NCBI RefSeq assembly: GCF_000004825.1
Contig: NW_008805072.1
Location: 124,001-188,000, forward strand
Reading direction: 5' to 3'
DNA length: 64,000 bases
Source: Heterostelium album PN500
Lineage: Eukaryota; Evosea; Eumycetozoa; Acytosteliales; Acytosteliaceae
In this document: positions 23,910 to 35,324 of the stretch, in pieces
Layout: each line of letters starts with the position of its first letter
Position numbering within the stretch: the first letter of the stretch is position 1
The notes under the pieces: generated by a model
What the model was told of the DNA's origin: nothing
The model's input: the letters and a program-made list of their open reading frames with translations, nothing else
Databases searched by the model: none
Translations under genes and position numbers: made by a program

Positions 23910-24076
23910 TAAAATAATACTATTTTTTTTTATTAATTATTTAAACTTTATCTATCTTTTTTTCTTTTAAAAAGCTTTGATTTGTTCTCTATATATAATT
24001 TTTAATGATAATAAATAATAATAAATAAAAGTGTTAATATATGTTAATTTATGTTATTTATATCATATCTTATTCA

Positions 24077-24457
24077 CTAGTTGAGACTTACGAATTGGAA
24101 ATTAAGATTAGATTCATCATTACCATTGACGGTTAAGAAAAACTTCATACAGTCATGAGCAAGGTCAAAGGTAACATTGTTCTCAATGACGAATCTTCCA
24201 TTCATCGTCATACATTGTGAATACAGTGGAACCTACTAAGATTTTAACTGATTTACCTGATTTTTTATATGGAACCCACAATCCACCTATATCAAACAAA
24301 ACATAAATATAAGTATCCTATATGAACAATGAGTGCTCTACTTACTAACATGTTTAGAGTTACCAGTCATTTCAAAGTTATCACCAGAATTCTCTAAGTT
24401 ATTAAAAGAAACATGGAATGGAGTATTGTTAATGAAACATTGGAGTGCGACGACCAT
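24077..24457 (-). CDS. Small two-exon protein, 87 residues, unknown family
   Basis: Exons 24457..24350 and 24232..24077 join in frame to 87 residues. Exon 1 reads MVVALQCFINNTPFHVSFNN and ends GNSKH. Exon 2 begins VPLYSQCMTMNGRFVIENN and ends FFLTVNGNDESNLNFQFVSLN. The alternation of polar and hydrophobic residues suggests a small beta-rich fold, and there is no signal peptide. The donor used is GTTAGT. A second donor 4 nt downstream (GTAAGT) with an acceptor at 24287 gives a different, shorter product, so the splice pattern is the weak point. A short stretch of similar character (NDHVFISSTQIEFDNASWFK) lies upstream on the same strand near 24620-24700 and may be a fragment of a relative. Confidence 0.5.
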
Positions 24458-25410
24458 TTTTGTTTTGATTATTTATGTATTTGTTTCGAAAGATAATATT
24501 AATAAATGTTTATTATATTTGTTTTGATTTTTGATATTCCAATGACTTTAAAGTTCCTCTATTTATAATGATTATTTGTTGCGAAGAATTGTTATTGTTG
24601 CCGAGTACACTTCTCTCTTAAAATAATATCATTATTTCTTTGAACCAAGAGGCATTATCAAATTCAATCTGAGTACTAGAGATAAAGACATGATCATTAA
24701 TTTTATATTAATAAATGAAAATTAAGCAAACTTGATACACCAAGTAATCTGGAGATTGATTTTTTTGAAACTCGGTCTACCTAACCATTATTCGCATAAA
24801 AAAAAAAAGAATATTAAATTTCAATAGCAAAAATTTTGGTTGTGCAGATCATTTTTCGGTGCACTGGTTAAACTTTACAGTTTAATACCTTTGTGATCAA
24901 AAGACATCCCTTTTGAGAGAGGTAAATAATTATCTACAATATTTAAATTGATCAGGCATCATTTATCATTAAAACAATTACCAAGGATGATGTTCTCTAT
25001 TGAATACAAGATCCATGGAAGATTTTTAATAAAAATAAAATAAAAATAGAAATTTTCAAAATTAAAAAAAAAAAAATGGTGCATTCAGATCAAAACAAGC
25101 ATCTAACACCAAAAAATGCAAGCTGAAGATATTTAAAGTTCAAAAAAAAAAACAAAAAAAAGTAATGTTTTAATTTGGAAACAATAAATTATGTGTTATT
25201 TTTACATAAATCAGTTTAAATATTTATTTTTATAGTTTATGATGTAACCCGTAAAAGTGACAGTAAATGAGGACACCTAATTTTTTTATAATTTTTGGTC
25301 AATGACATTTAATTTCTATAAATAAACACAAACCTTCTCGTTTCCAAGGAATCAAACTTATCAATATCAACTTGATTATCTTTTTTTATTTATTTAATAT
25401 ATCATTTAAA
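24458..25410. other. Intergenic stretch with one possible gene fragment
   Basis: Mostly A/T-rich. On the minus strand around 24700-24620 a frame reads NDHVFISSTQIEFDNASWFK before a stop, which looks protein-like but has no start. The last 150 bases (25260-25410) form the promoter and leader of the FAXC-like gene, with an A-run directly before its ATG. Confidence 0.4.
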
Positions 25411-26372
25411 ATGGAATCTATTATTAAAATCGTAGTAAACAATAAAGTACAAGTATTTACTTCCACAATTGTAGTACTTGCAGGTGCCAAACTTTTAAGT
25501 TCATTTTTCAAAAAACAACCTGTAAATAACTTCTTTAACTAACAAGTCATATTCGATCATTATAATTAATATAAACTATTTTTTTTTTTTTTTTGAAAAA
25601 CAAAGGTTTATGAAAGAGATATTGTATATGTGTATGACTTTCCACAGTCATCGATGCCAGTAGCTCATCCATCTCCGTTCGTGCTGAAAGTCATCACATT
25701 TTTAAGATATACAAATATTCCACACAAAGTAATCAGTATGTAATGATCATTGTTATTCAATATTTATTTCCAAATATTAACATTCGTACAACAAAAACAA
25801 TAACAGAATCATTTGAAAATGGAGCCAAGAAACCATTCATCAGATACAACGGGGAGCTAATTTCAGACTCACAGAATATCATTGAGTTCCTCACAGAGAA
25901 GTTCAATGTTACATCGCTAAAATTGAAGGATGAACAACAAGAAGCAGAGGCACATTTGTTGAGACGTTACATCGATGACTGTTTCTATTGGAATTTGGTT
26001 TACTCTCGTTGGTGTGACCCAGTATTCTCACCAGCTGCTGTCAGAAGTATGTTGGCCAGTGTACCACCAATGTTGACCGGTATCCTTTCGGGAATGGCCA
26101 AGTCGTATGTCGCTAAACAGTTGTACAATGCCGGTATTGGCCGTTGCCCACGAGATGAAATCTACAGTGTCGCCATCAAGGATGTCAATAGCATTGCCAA
26201 ACGTCTTGGTGACAGAGAATTCCTCTTTAACGACAAACTCTCGGTTGTTGACATCTCTTTATTCTCAATGTTGGTACAACTCATCTATGTAATCGAAGCA
26301 ACTCCAATCTCAGAGGCAATCAAATCCAACAAAAACTTGGTTGACTATGTCGAAAGAATTCAAAACACTTAA
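25411..26372 (+). CDS. FAXC-like (failed axon connections) GST-fold protein
   Basis: Exons 25411..25521, 25606..25735 and 25807..26372 join in frame to 268 residues. Exon 1 encodes a hydrophobic N-terminal anchor (TSTIVVLAGAKLLSSFF). Exon 2 opens a thioredoxin-like domain (DIVYVYDFPQSSMPVAHPSP, FVLKVITFLRYTNIPHKVIK), continuing PFIRYNGELISDSQNIIEFL. The rest is an all-helical GST C-terminal domain (YIDDCFYWNLVYSRWCDPVF, LGDREFLFNDKLSVVDISLF). This layout fits the FAXC/metaxin-related group of membrane-anchored GST-like proteins, whose reaction is unclear. The second donor is fixed by frame: GTATGT at 25736 works, while GTAATC seven bases earlier breaks the frame. Confidence 0.88.
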
Positions 26373-26469
26373 GTGATATAGTCACTGGTAACGATATGAG
26401 AGAATCATTTTCTGACTAACTCACACACTGACGACCATAGTATTCTCTTGTTCTAATATACTAAATACC

Positions 26470-26880
26470 TAAACTAATCGAATCAGTGTACTAACTTTTT
26501 AAATTCTGGGTGTTCATTTACGAATGAATATGACATGATAGCTACACGGTCAATACTTCTTGATAGCCAACTGTCTAGATTCTACGGACAAAAACTTAAC
26601 AAGCTAGTCTATAATTTAAAAAAACAATAAAAAATATAAGTATTTTTATTATTATACCTCGTTGTATGTGACAATTAGGTTATATTAGTAGTGATAGAAT
26701 ACATTACAAAATGAATGATCCTCAAGGTTGTTGTCAAAATCATCTCCAATCGATGGTGCTCGATTATACTGTTGGTATTTGTGACATCCACAGAATCATC
26801 ATTGGTTTGCTCTTTGTCTGGACTGTCTTGACCAATGAGCGAGAATATGTTTATACTGGCACTACGTTCATTTTATCTGT
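26470..26880 (-). pseudogene. Protein-coding fragments of unknown family
   Basis: On the minus strand a frame from about 26880 to 26705 reads SINIFSLIGQDSPDKEQTND and DSVDVTNTNSIIEHHRLEM, acidic and protein-like. A second stretch at about 26590-26490 reads NLDSWLSRSIDRVAIMSYSF and VNEHPEFKKLVH before a stop. The two are separated by A/T-rich sequence that could be an intron, so this may be the 3' end of a small gene or a decayed one. No start codon with good context was found. A 69-codon frame on the plus strand overlaps it and is judged a shadow. Confidence 0.3.
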
Positions 26881-27064
26881 GGAATCATGTGTAAAAAGGT
26901 TACCTTTTCTCTTACTATGATTTTAAATCGTCTATTTAAAACAAAGCTCATAAAGATAAAGATACACGCAGTTTAGTTTGAGGTAAATACTAACCATTTC
27001 AAAAAAATTAAAATTTTAAAAAGAAATTACATATTTTTATTCATCTTAAAATTAGAAATTTAAT

Positions 27065-27175
27065 TTTCGAAAACCACAAGCCCAACACCTTCAGCTTCGC
27101 ACTAATTTTAAAAAAAATGTAAAAATTAAAAATAGAGGGGTTAATATGATAGGAGTGTTTTTTTTATTTTTTTTA
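27065..27175 (+). repeat. Dispersed repeat, copy 1
   Basis: The stretch around TTCGCACTAATTTTAAAAAA, the segment ATTAAAAATAGAGGG and the following AATATGAT-A-GAGTG match, in inverted orientation, the sequence at about 60015-60110. Similarity runs over roughly 80-100 nt and includes non-A/T bases, so it is more than shared A-richness. No coding capacity is seen; it is a short interspersed repeat of unknown type. Confidence 0.55.
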
Positions 27176-27299
27176 ATTTACGATTAGAGGTAAGAGCTAG
27201 TTTTGTTTTGTCTCTTTTACTTGATTGTGTTAATTTAATTTAACTTGTTTAATTTATTTATTTTTTTTCTATCTATCTTTAATATTTCTAATTTTTAAA

Positions 27300-30298
27300 A
27301 TGAATATAGATTTAATCGATAAAACAATTAACGGAAGAAATGTCTTGAAAATAATTCTTGACTGGTTTGATAGATTTATAGTTTTAATTTATAACCATTC
27401 GAAAGATAAAGATAATGAACAACACAGAAATATCATATTAATTAGATTTATTAGTAGAAATGAAAATGAAATTGTAATACCAGATACAGTCGATACTCAA
27501 TATCAATTAATAATAATAAGAAAAAAATATACCAGAATGTTTATATATACAAAGTCATTAAACAAATCACAATCATACACTATCACTCCTATTGAAATTA
27601 TACCCAATACAAACAAACACAATCTTGACTATTTTCAACAAACACATGTCATTAAAAAAAAACGATATCATTCAATATCAAGATTTCCAAACAGTAATGC
27701 TATCAATGATGTATATTTAGTGGGTGGCACTGATCAAAGATTGGTAAGATCATTTTTCAAAGTAATTAATCAATTGACAATCATAAAACTAACAAAATCA
27801 ATTCAAAAGTTTGTTTATAAAAAGATAAACTATAAAGATAACCAGAAATCTTATGAAAGAGCTGAGAATGAAATCAAAGCAATGAAATTACTCAAAGATA
27901 ATCCAAGATTTGTTCAACTTGTTGACTATCATCATGATAAAGACAATCAAATCTTTCATATCATCACTAAATATTGTGATGGTGGTGATCTTTCTCAAAA
28001 GTATCAACATTTAACTGATCAAAATGAGTATGAATATCGAGAGTTAAAGAAATATCATACAACTAACCACTTTATATTCAAATAGAACCTTTCAAGAATC
28101 AGATATTAGTTCATATATTTCACAACTTTTCAATATTCTTTTGGATCTTGATAAACATGGAATTGTTCATTGTGACATTAAACCATCAAACATATTCATT
28201 GATGATAATTATAATAGTACTTTGATGCTTGGTGATTTTGGATGTTGCAAATTCATTGATAAATCGAATATCGCTGAATATCAAGATACAAAACAATACC
28301 TTCTTGAAACAAATGATTATAATATGAAATGTATCGATCATGAAATATCATATCCATCCATTTTTGAAATGAACACACTTATAAATGCAACTCGTGGATC
28401 ACCTGGTTATATTTCACCAGTAAGTAAATTCTATCTAGTTTAATCTTTAATATTAAATATAACTTTATTCAAATAATAATACAAATAGGAAGCAATGAAC
28501 AGACAATATGCACAATCATGTGACATCTTTTCAATTGGATCAACAATTCTCAAATTATTATGTTGGTAAATACTCGAATAATCATTTTTAAAATATTATT
28601 ATCAATCAGATATTAACTCTGTATTTTTGAATATTTAAATTGATCAGTCATCAAGATGATCGAAATAATCATGATCTATTTAAATCAAATAGTGAAATTA
28701 TCATTTCACATTCCAGATATTCAAAACAATTGATTGATTTTATTCATCGATTGTTGGATCGAAGTCCAAAGAATAGAGAATCATTGAATCAATTATTAAA
28801 CCAATATATTGAAACTGTCACAAATAATCATTCAATTACATTTAATTTAGATACTACATTCCAAAATACCTCTGTCTATGTTACTGATATTAAATTTGGT
28901 GACAAATTTAATCAACCATTGAAATCTAATTCACTCCCTCCAAATCTTACATCATTATCATTTGGTAATAAATTCGACCAACCACTTATTGATGTACCTC
29001 CATATTCATTCAAAAAATTAATATTGCATCGATTTTTCAATCAAATACGACCAAAAGGTGTGTTACCAGAATCACTGAAATCATTGGTGTTTGGAAAAGA
29101 ATTCAATCAAAAATTATCAGTTGGTGTGTTACCAGAATCACTTGAATTATTGGTGTTTGGTAATGAATTCAATCAAATATTATCAGTCGGTATGTTACCT
29201 AAATCACTGAAATCATTGGTGTTTGGATATGGATTCAATCAAATATTATCAGTCGGTGTATTACCAAAATCACTTGAATCATTGGAGTTTGGATATAAAT
29301 TCAATCAAATATTATCAGTTGGTGTATTACCTAAATCACTGAAATCATTGGTGTTTGGAGTTGTTTTCAATCAAATATTATCAGTTGGTGTGTTACCTGA
29401 ATCACTGGAATCATTGGTGTTTGGATATGGATTCAATCAAAAATTATCAGTCGGTGTGTTACCTGAATCACTGAAATCATTGGTATTTGGTGGATTCAAT
29501 CAAATATTATCAGTTGGTGTATTACCTGAATCACTTGAATCATTGGTGTTTGGAGGTGCACTCAATCAAATATTATCAGTTGGTGTGTTACCTGAATCAC
29601 TGAAATCATTGGTGTTTGGTGTTGAATTCAATCAAATATTATCAGTCGGTGTGTTACCTGAATCACTTGAATCATTGGTGTTTGGAAATGAATTCAATCA
29701 AATACTATCAGTTGGTGTGTTACCTAAATCACTGAAATCATTGGAGTTTGGTTGGGAATTCAATCAAATATTATCAGTTGGTGTGTTACCTGAATCACTT
29801 GAATCATTAACAATGATGAGATATGCTCATAGAATGGAGAGAGGAGTTCTACCACAACAAATAAAAGAGATATGTTGCAATTTTAATCAACCATTGGATA
29901 TTGGAGTTCTTCCATCATCTCTTCAAAGAATAGATATTCTAGACTTAAGGCGTAAATCAAATGAAGTTCAAATATTAAAATTAATTCAACCACTCATCAT
30001 TGGTATTTATGATAAAGACGTGATGCAAAGAATACCTTCAAATATAAAAACAATCAAAATTACAGTTGGCTCTAAAACTACAATATTTGAAGCATTTATA
30101 CTCACAAATTCTCATGAATCACTTCAATTTATTCAAGAATTCAATCCAGAATATTATTCAACACAGATCAAGTACTCCTCTTTTAATTCTTCGATCAATC
30201 AAATTTCAGGAGAATACATATTTGGCCTAATTTTAACCGATAAGTCCTATTTAAATTCAAATTTGATAGATATTTATCCTTCTTCACCCAACAAGTAA
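27300..30298 (+). CDS. FNIP-repeat protein kinase, intact copy 2
   Basis: Exons 27300..27743, 27810..28027, 28086..28419, 28489..28565 and 28648..30298 join in frame to 907 residues. Residues 1-148 are the family N-terminal region (NEQHRNIILI, IPDTVDTQYQLIII). The VAIK-type lysine is near 152, the catalytic HCD at 249-251, DFG at 271-273 and the APE-like SPE across the exon 3/4 junction. The C-lobe ends near residue 400. About fourteen FNIP repeats follow, then a less regular tail ending DIYPSSPNK. Intron 1 is exactly 66 nt and open, so an unspliced reading adds 22 residues between the P-loop strand and the lysine; splicing restores canonical kinase spacing. The HRD arginine is Cys (non-RD). 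It is very similar in nucleotide sequence to copy 1, indicating recent duplication or conversion. Confidence 0.9.
29035..29820 (+). repeat. FNIP repeat array, 66-nt units (one 63-nt unit)
   Basis: About twelve tandem near-identical units of 22 residues (FNQILSVGVLPESLESLVFG type) lie in exon 5 of the kinase gene. One unit near 29490 is one codon shorter. Degenerate units flank the array on both sides (FNQPLKSNSLPPNLTSLSFG upstream, FNQPLDIGVLPSSLQRI downstream), so only the core has been homogenised. Confidence 0.9.
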
Positions 30299-30477
30299 TA
30301 CCAAATCATTAAATATTTAATATTTAATATTATTTTTTCAATAAAATTTTCAATCAAATTCAACCCCCTTCCTTATGCCATCGATCATTTATTTCAATGT
30401 TTTTAATTTGTTTTTGTTTCACATTATTAAAATTAAGATCAGATTTAATCAATGAGTATATAATATATATATATCGA

Positions 30478-32461
30478 ATGAAGAGTGCAATAAAGAGAAA
30501 CTTTTTGAAATTCACAGGTCGTTTGGGTTTCAATAGAGGTCAGATCAGTGGTAATAATGTTCCTGATGAACCTGAAGTGATAGGTCCTGATCTACCAAAA
30601 GAGAATCTACCTAAAGAACCTGTAGAGTTTGAAAGAGATGAATTCGATCATCGAATACAATTGTTTAGATCTTATCTGGTATCATTATCATTGACTGCTG
30701 TCAAAGATGAAATCAACAATGAGACTACCACAACAACCAATAACAATAATAATATATCTAATAGTGCAAGCAATACAAGTATAGTAAAGAGCAACAGTGC
30801 AAGCAATAGTAGTTTCAACCTTTCCAACATATATATACCAAATGATTTGATTCATGCAATCTTTTGTACACTCATATCCAACTCTAACATGTTAATCGAT
30901 ACATCTCATATAAACAATAATAATAATAATAATAACCGTATCTATCATCGTCAACCAATAGAAAAACAAAGTAATTGCAGTATTCTATCAAAGGTATGTA
31001 TCAACTATTATCTATAGACATGTTTTTAACTAATAACCAATTATTAACTTATTAAATTAATTAATCAAAGGCAATTCCTATTATGAGTGGTTTAAGTTGT
31101 GCTTATATAAGTTGTACGAATACAACAACACCAGAAGAGTTGGTGCAACAGTTATTTCTTCAGATTCCTTCGGATGCTGCCACCACAGCTGCCTTGATGT
31201 TAAAGAATAACAAGAGATTGAATAATATCAACAACAGTAATAATAGCAACAATTATAATTGTGGAAGTAACAACAGCAGCAATAATAATTTAGAACAATC
31301 TTTATCTTTAACAAAGTCATTAGAGACACCACCTCTCACACGATCACGTAACGAATCGGTCGGATCGTCAAGTTCACAACAGAATCAAAACTCAGCAAAC
31401 ACAAGACAAAGAACAGAAGCCAACTATAAGATGGTAGATATACTACTTGTCGATGACATCGATATTGCACCAATGCCAACTCGTTATACATTACTGCAAA
31501 TGATGACATACCGCAAGGTTGCATTCAAAGGTATCACCTACAACACACCTTCATCTCTCAGTATCATCGCAACAGCATCATCTCTCTCCAATCCAAACAT
31601 AATTTCACCAACAATCGAACCATTATCACCATTAATGGTAAGTAATCGATAACAATAACAACTAATTAATATACTAATAATTAAACTACTTGTCTTTTAC
31701 AGTTAGATTGTTTCTTTATAAATATTAGATTATATGAACAACTTAGATTACCACAGATAAAGTTGGAAACAGATCCTTTGATATCAACACCAGAATCTCA
31801 CTATATAGTTACACCATCACGTTTACACAATCTTCGTCAACTCTTACCAAAGATATATATTACACATGACATTGAACAATATATGAGAACCATCATTGTA
31901 AATCTAAGAAATCATCCACTTGTCACATTCGGTCCTTCACCACGTGCCACGCCAACACTGACATCAGCATCCAAGATAGTTGGCATGCTCTCTGGTCAGA
32001 AGTTTGTTACTCCCACACACATCTTGATGATTGCAGCACAGGTATTGAATCACAGAATCTTCCTATCGAATCCATTCCCTTTGGAACACCAACAACACAG
32101 CCCACGCGATGATGATCCACTTCAGAACTCTCCATCAGGCTCACCCAATTCTGGAACACCATCGATCAACGTCAACAACGATAGCAATGCATCGTACCAC
32201 AACGATCCATTCTCATCTAGCTCTTCGATTCCAACCAGCATGAAAATTCAGAAACCAACACTATCGATCCTTTCACAAGCAACTCTACTACCACCTCCAC
32301 CCATCTCAATCGTCGACACCAGTGCCGATCTAAACATAAAGAGTAGTGTTGAACTTAGCCAAATGAAACGATCGACTCTAAGCAACCAGGAGTTTGAAAG
32401 AGATTTCGATTCATTCAGTGTAATAAAGATTATTTTGGAGAACTTGGCACCTCCTCTTTAA
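30478..32461 (+). CDS. MoxR-type AAA protein with the P-loop replaced by an Asn run
   Basis: Exons 30478..30993, 31071..31637 and 31703..32461 join in frame to 613 residues; an upstream ATG at 30397 would add 27 residues. NDLIHAIFCTLISNSNMLID resembles the MoxR helix and strand that lead to the Walker A loop, but a run of Asn follows where GxxGKT is expected. SGLSCAYISCTNTTTPEELV matches the next MoxR strand. A Walker B-like MVDILLVDDIDIAP lies near residue 293, a sensor-1-like SLSIIATASS near 335, and the lid helix region IIVNLRNHPLVTFGPSPRAT with SGQKFVTPTHILMIAAQVLN near 420-470. Long Asn/Ser inserts interrupt the core. It is probably a non-ATP-binding or weakly binding scaffold member of the family; the function is unknown. 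Confidence 0.82.
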
Positions 32462-32715
32462 AACAAAACAATTAATATTAAAAACCAAACAAGAACCAAA
32501 TAAATAAAACTAAACAGATAAATTGTATATAAATGATGATTAAAAAAGAAAGAAACACTTTATATCATACTTGAATATGTTAGTCTCACAGTCGATAAAA
32601 TTTATAATCTTTTTATTTTGTTAATTTAAAGACATTTGTTTTTTTTTTTTTTTTTTTTTTTTTCTTTTATATATATAATACTATATGGTATAAATCTATA
32701 GGTCTTCTTTTTCTT
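32462..32715. other. Convergent 3' ends with a long T-run
   Basis: Spacer between two convergent genes, with a T-run of about 24 at 32640-32663 that may serve as poly(A) or termination sequence for both. Confidence 0.6.
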
Positions 32716-34051
32716 TTAATCGGAATCAGAATCAGAGTCATCTTCCCACTCTTTCTTTTTCTTTTTATCGGTGACAACTTTCTCACCGTCGGCCCACGAT
32801 CTAACTTCCATACCCTTTGGTGGTGCACCCTTTACAGTCTTCTTTGCTACGTCCTCCCAGTTGGTCGAGAGAACAGTACCTCCAGACTCAACGAATGATT
32901 TCATCATTGCACGTTGTTGCTCTTCCGATCCCTTTGAGAAAATATCTTGGAATACACGATTCAATGGATCACCCTCTTTGTCTTCACCGGCATCAATCTT
33001 GTCCCAATTCTTGTTGGTTTGGTATGGTGATACCAATGGTTTTGGTGCTGGTGTATCGATAGTTCCAACTGGTCCCTCCTTACCGGTGAACTCGAGATTA
33101 TCCCATCTGATAGCTCTTGATTTCTTTAAAACGATCTCAACCTTTGTACTATAGAATTTAGTTGTGCTCTCTGCTGGAACAACTGGGTCAAAGAAATCGA
33201 TATCAAAACTGTATTCACTACCTGTTGCCATTGCAAATGAAATATTAATCTAGAAATAGAATAAAGAAAGTTAGTTCTATAGAACAATGCTGAATGATAA
33301 TCAAGCTTATCAGATTTAAGAAAAAACAAACTTACAGATTTATCTTTAATCTCAATATTAGAGTTTTCTTTTGTTACAAACTTGGCAAAGATTGTCAAGG
33401 TTACGTGTGTTCCAGTTTGATACCATTCATGTCTAACCTTGGTACCTGATGATGGTACTGGTAATTGTGGTTTAGCTGGTGCTGCTGGTGTAGTGGTTGT
33501 TGGTGTTGGTGTGATGGTTGTTGCAGCTGCTGGTGTAGCAGTAGTAGTGGTAGTTGGTTTAGCAGCAACTGGTGCAGCTGGTGTTGGAGTTGGTACTGGT
33601 GCTGGTTGGCTTTGTTCCAACTCTGCCTTTGTCTTTCTAACCCATGTCTTTAATTGAGAATTCTCTGGTTCCAATGCCAAACCTTTTTCAAATACACTCA
33701 AAGCTGTATCATACTCTTCCAATTCGAAACAATATTGACTGTTTTTGTATTGTTTGATAGTTATATAAATAAGAGATCAGTTTCAATAACTATACCTGTT
33801 ATGCTAATATATATTTGTATTACTTACCCTTTCTTTAAATAACTCTTTGGGTTGTTTGGTTCTAATTTAATACAGTTGTTGATATCTTGAAGTGCATCAT
33901 TGATCGAGTCTAACTTTTGATGACATTGAGAACGTCTGAAGAATGCCTCAAATGAATTGGGCAACTCAGTACATGCTTTATTGTAGTGAGTCAAAGCATC
34001 TTCGTAGTTCTCATCAACAAACAATGAATTTCCTTTGTTTAATTCCTCCAT
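32716..34051 (-). CDS. sugt1: SGT1 homologue (TPR, CS and SGS domains), HSP90 co-chaperone
   Basis: Exons 34051..33828, 33738..33336 and 33249..32716 join in frame to 386 residues. Residues 1-110 are three TPR units (NKGNSLFVDENYEDALTHYN, QDINNCIKLEPNNPKSYLKK, EEYDTALSVFEKGLALEPEN). A Pro/Thr/Ala-rich linker leads to a CS domain (VRHEWYQTGTHVTLTIFAKF, with SYDIDFF-like and KVEIVLKKS strands). The SGS domain closes the protein (NWDKIDAGEDKEGDPLNRVF, SFVESGGTVLSTNWEDVAKK). SGT1 binds SKP1 and HSP90 and acts in SCF ligase, kinetochore and immune-receptor assembly. The length agrees with the family. It may work with the F-box proteins nearby, although physical linkage here need not mean a functional link. 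Confidence 0.95.
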
Positions 34052-34407
34052 TCTACTTTTTATTAATCTAATATTATATAAATAATAACTAAACAACAAC
34101 AACAAATGAAATTAACAAATGTTTTGAGGAATATCAAAGATTGGAAAAAAGTTTTAAAAAAAAAAAAACTAAAAATTCTTCAGAATTTCAAGTAAATTTA
34201 CTTGTGATTTCAAGTTCATATTAATTAATATCTACAAAGAAACAATAAATGATGTATGTGAACTAATGAGAAAATAAGTAAGTAAACTTGATTTTAAAAT
34301 TAAATTATGATCTTGATTTTGTATTTGCAAAAGATAATTTAAATTAAATGGGTTTAAGACGAGGAGCATTATTTATTTCTTTTTTGATCAATAAAAAACT
34401 AGACCGT

Positions 34408-35324
34408 TTAGATGGCAGCCTTGAGTAACTTTCCGTAGTCCTTGAGATGACCATGGTTGGTGATCAATTTAACGTTGGCACCGTCGTTGATGACACGACC
34501 ATCGGCCTTGAGTTGCTTGTATTCCTCACGGTCGTAGGTGGTGAAACCCCACTTCTTGGAGACGACGATCTTTTGACGACCTGGGAATTTGTATGAGGAA
34601 CGACGGAAGGCCTCAATGACGTGAGCAGACATGTTGTCCTTGCAACGGATGGAGAAAATGATTTGACCAATGTTGACACGAGCAACAGTACCCATTGGCT
34701 TACCGTAGGCACCTCTCATACCAGTTTGGAGACGATCTGCACCGGCACACGACAACATCTTGTTGATACGGAGAACGTGCCATGGGTGAACACGGACACG
34801 CATGTGGAAGGAGTCCTTACCACCCATCTTGGTGATGTACTTGTTACATGAGATACGACCAGCTTCCAAAGCTTCAGAGGACAATTGTTCGTATTCCAAT
34901 GAGATCAAATGAGCACAGAATGGGAATTCATCTGGGGATGCCTTCTTACGACCCAAATCGTAAATTCTGATCTTGGCATCTGGAACACCACGACAGTATC
35001 TTGACTTGATGTATGGCTTATTCTTACAATATCTGTAACTATTATTGTTGTTAATGTTAGTTTCTTTCTTCTAATCTCAAAGTATCAAAATCATCTTATG
35101 TTTATTCAATCCTTCTTTCGTAACTATTTCAATTCAACTTTACAATCCTCAATGTTTATCCAATCCTAATCAATCTCTATTATCTATTGTTTTGTTATTG
35201 TTTGTGTTTGATATTTACCATCTAGCTGGACCTATAGTTTTTGAATGTTGATAGATTGATTGGGATGTTAATATGATAAACGATATAGATAGGTATAATT
35301 ATAGATATACTTACGTCTACCCAT
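34408..35324 (-). CDS. rpl10: 60S ribosomal protein L10 (uL16)
   Basis: Exons 35324..35315, 35231..35219 and 35038..34408 join in frame to 217 residues: [20 protein letters not shown] and onward, with the family motifs [35 protein letters not shown] and the long loop [21 protein letters not shown]10 joins the large subunit last, near the P-site, and is needed for subunit joining. The first two coding exons are only 10 and 13 nt, a strongly fragmented start that simple gene finders would miss. Codon use is clearly biased to C-ending codons, as expected for a very highly expressed gene. Confidence 0.97.

Noticed and set aside
24333-24527. 64-codon frame on the plus strand
   Set aside because: It is antisense to the 87-residue two-exon gene and has no homology.
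32771-33657. Plus-strand frames of 62-127 codons over the SGT1 gene
   Set aside because: They are antisense to well-supported SGT1 exons.
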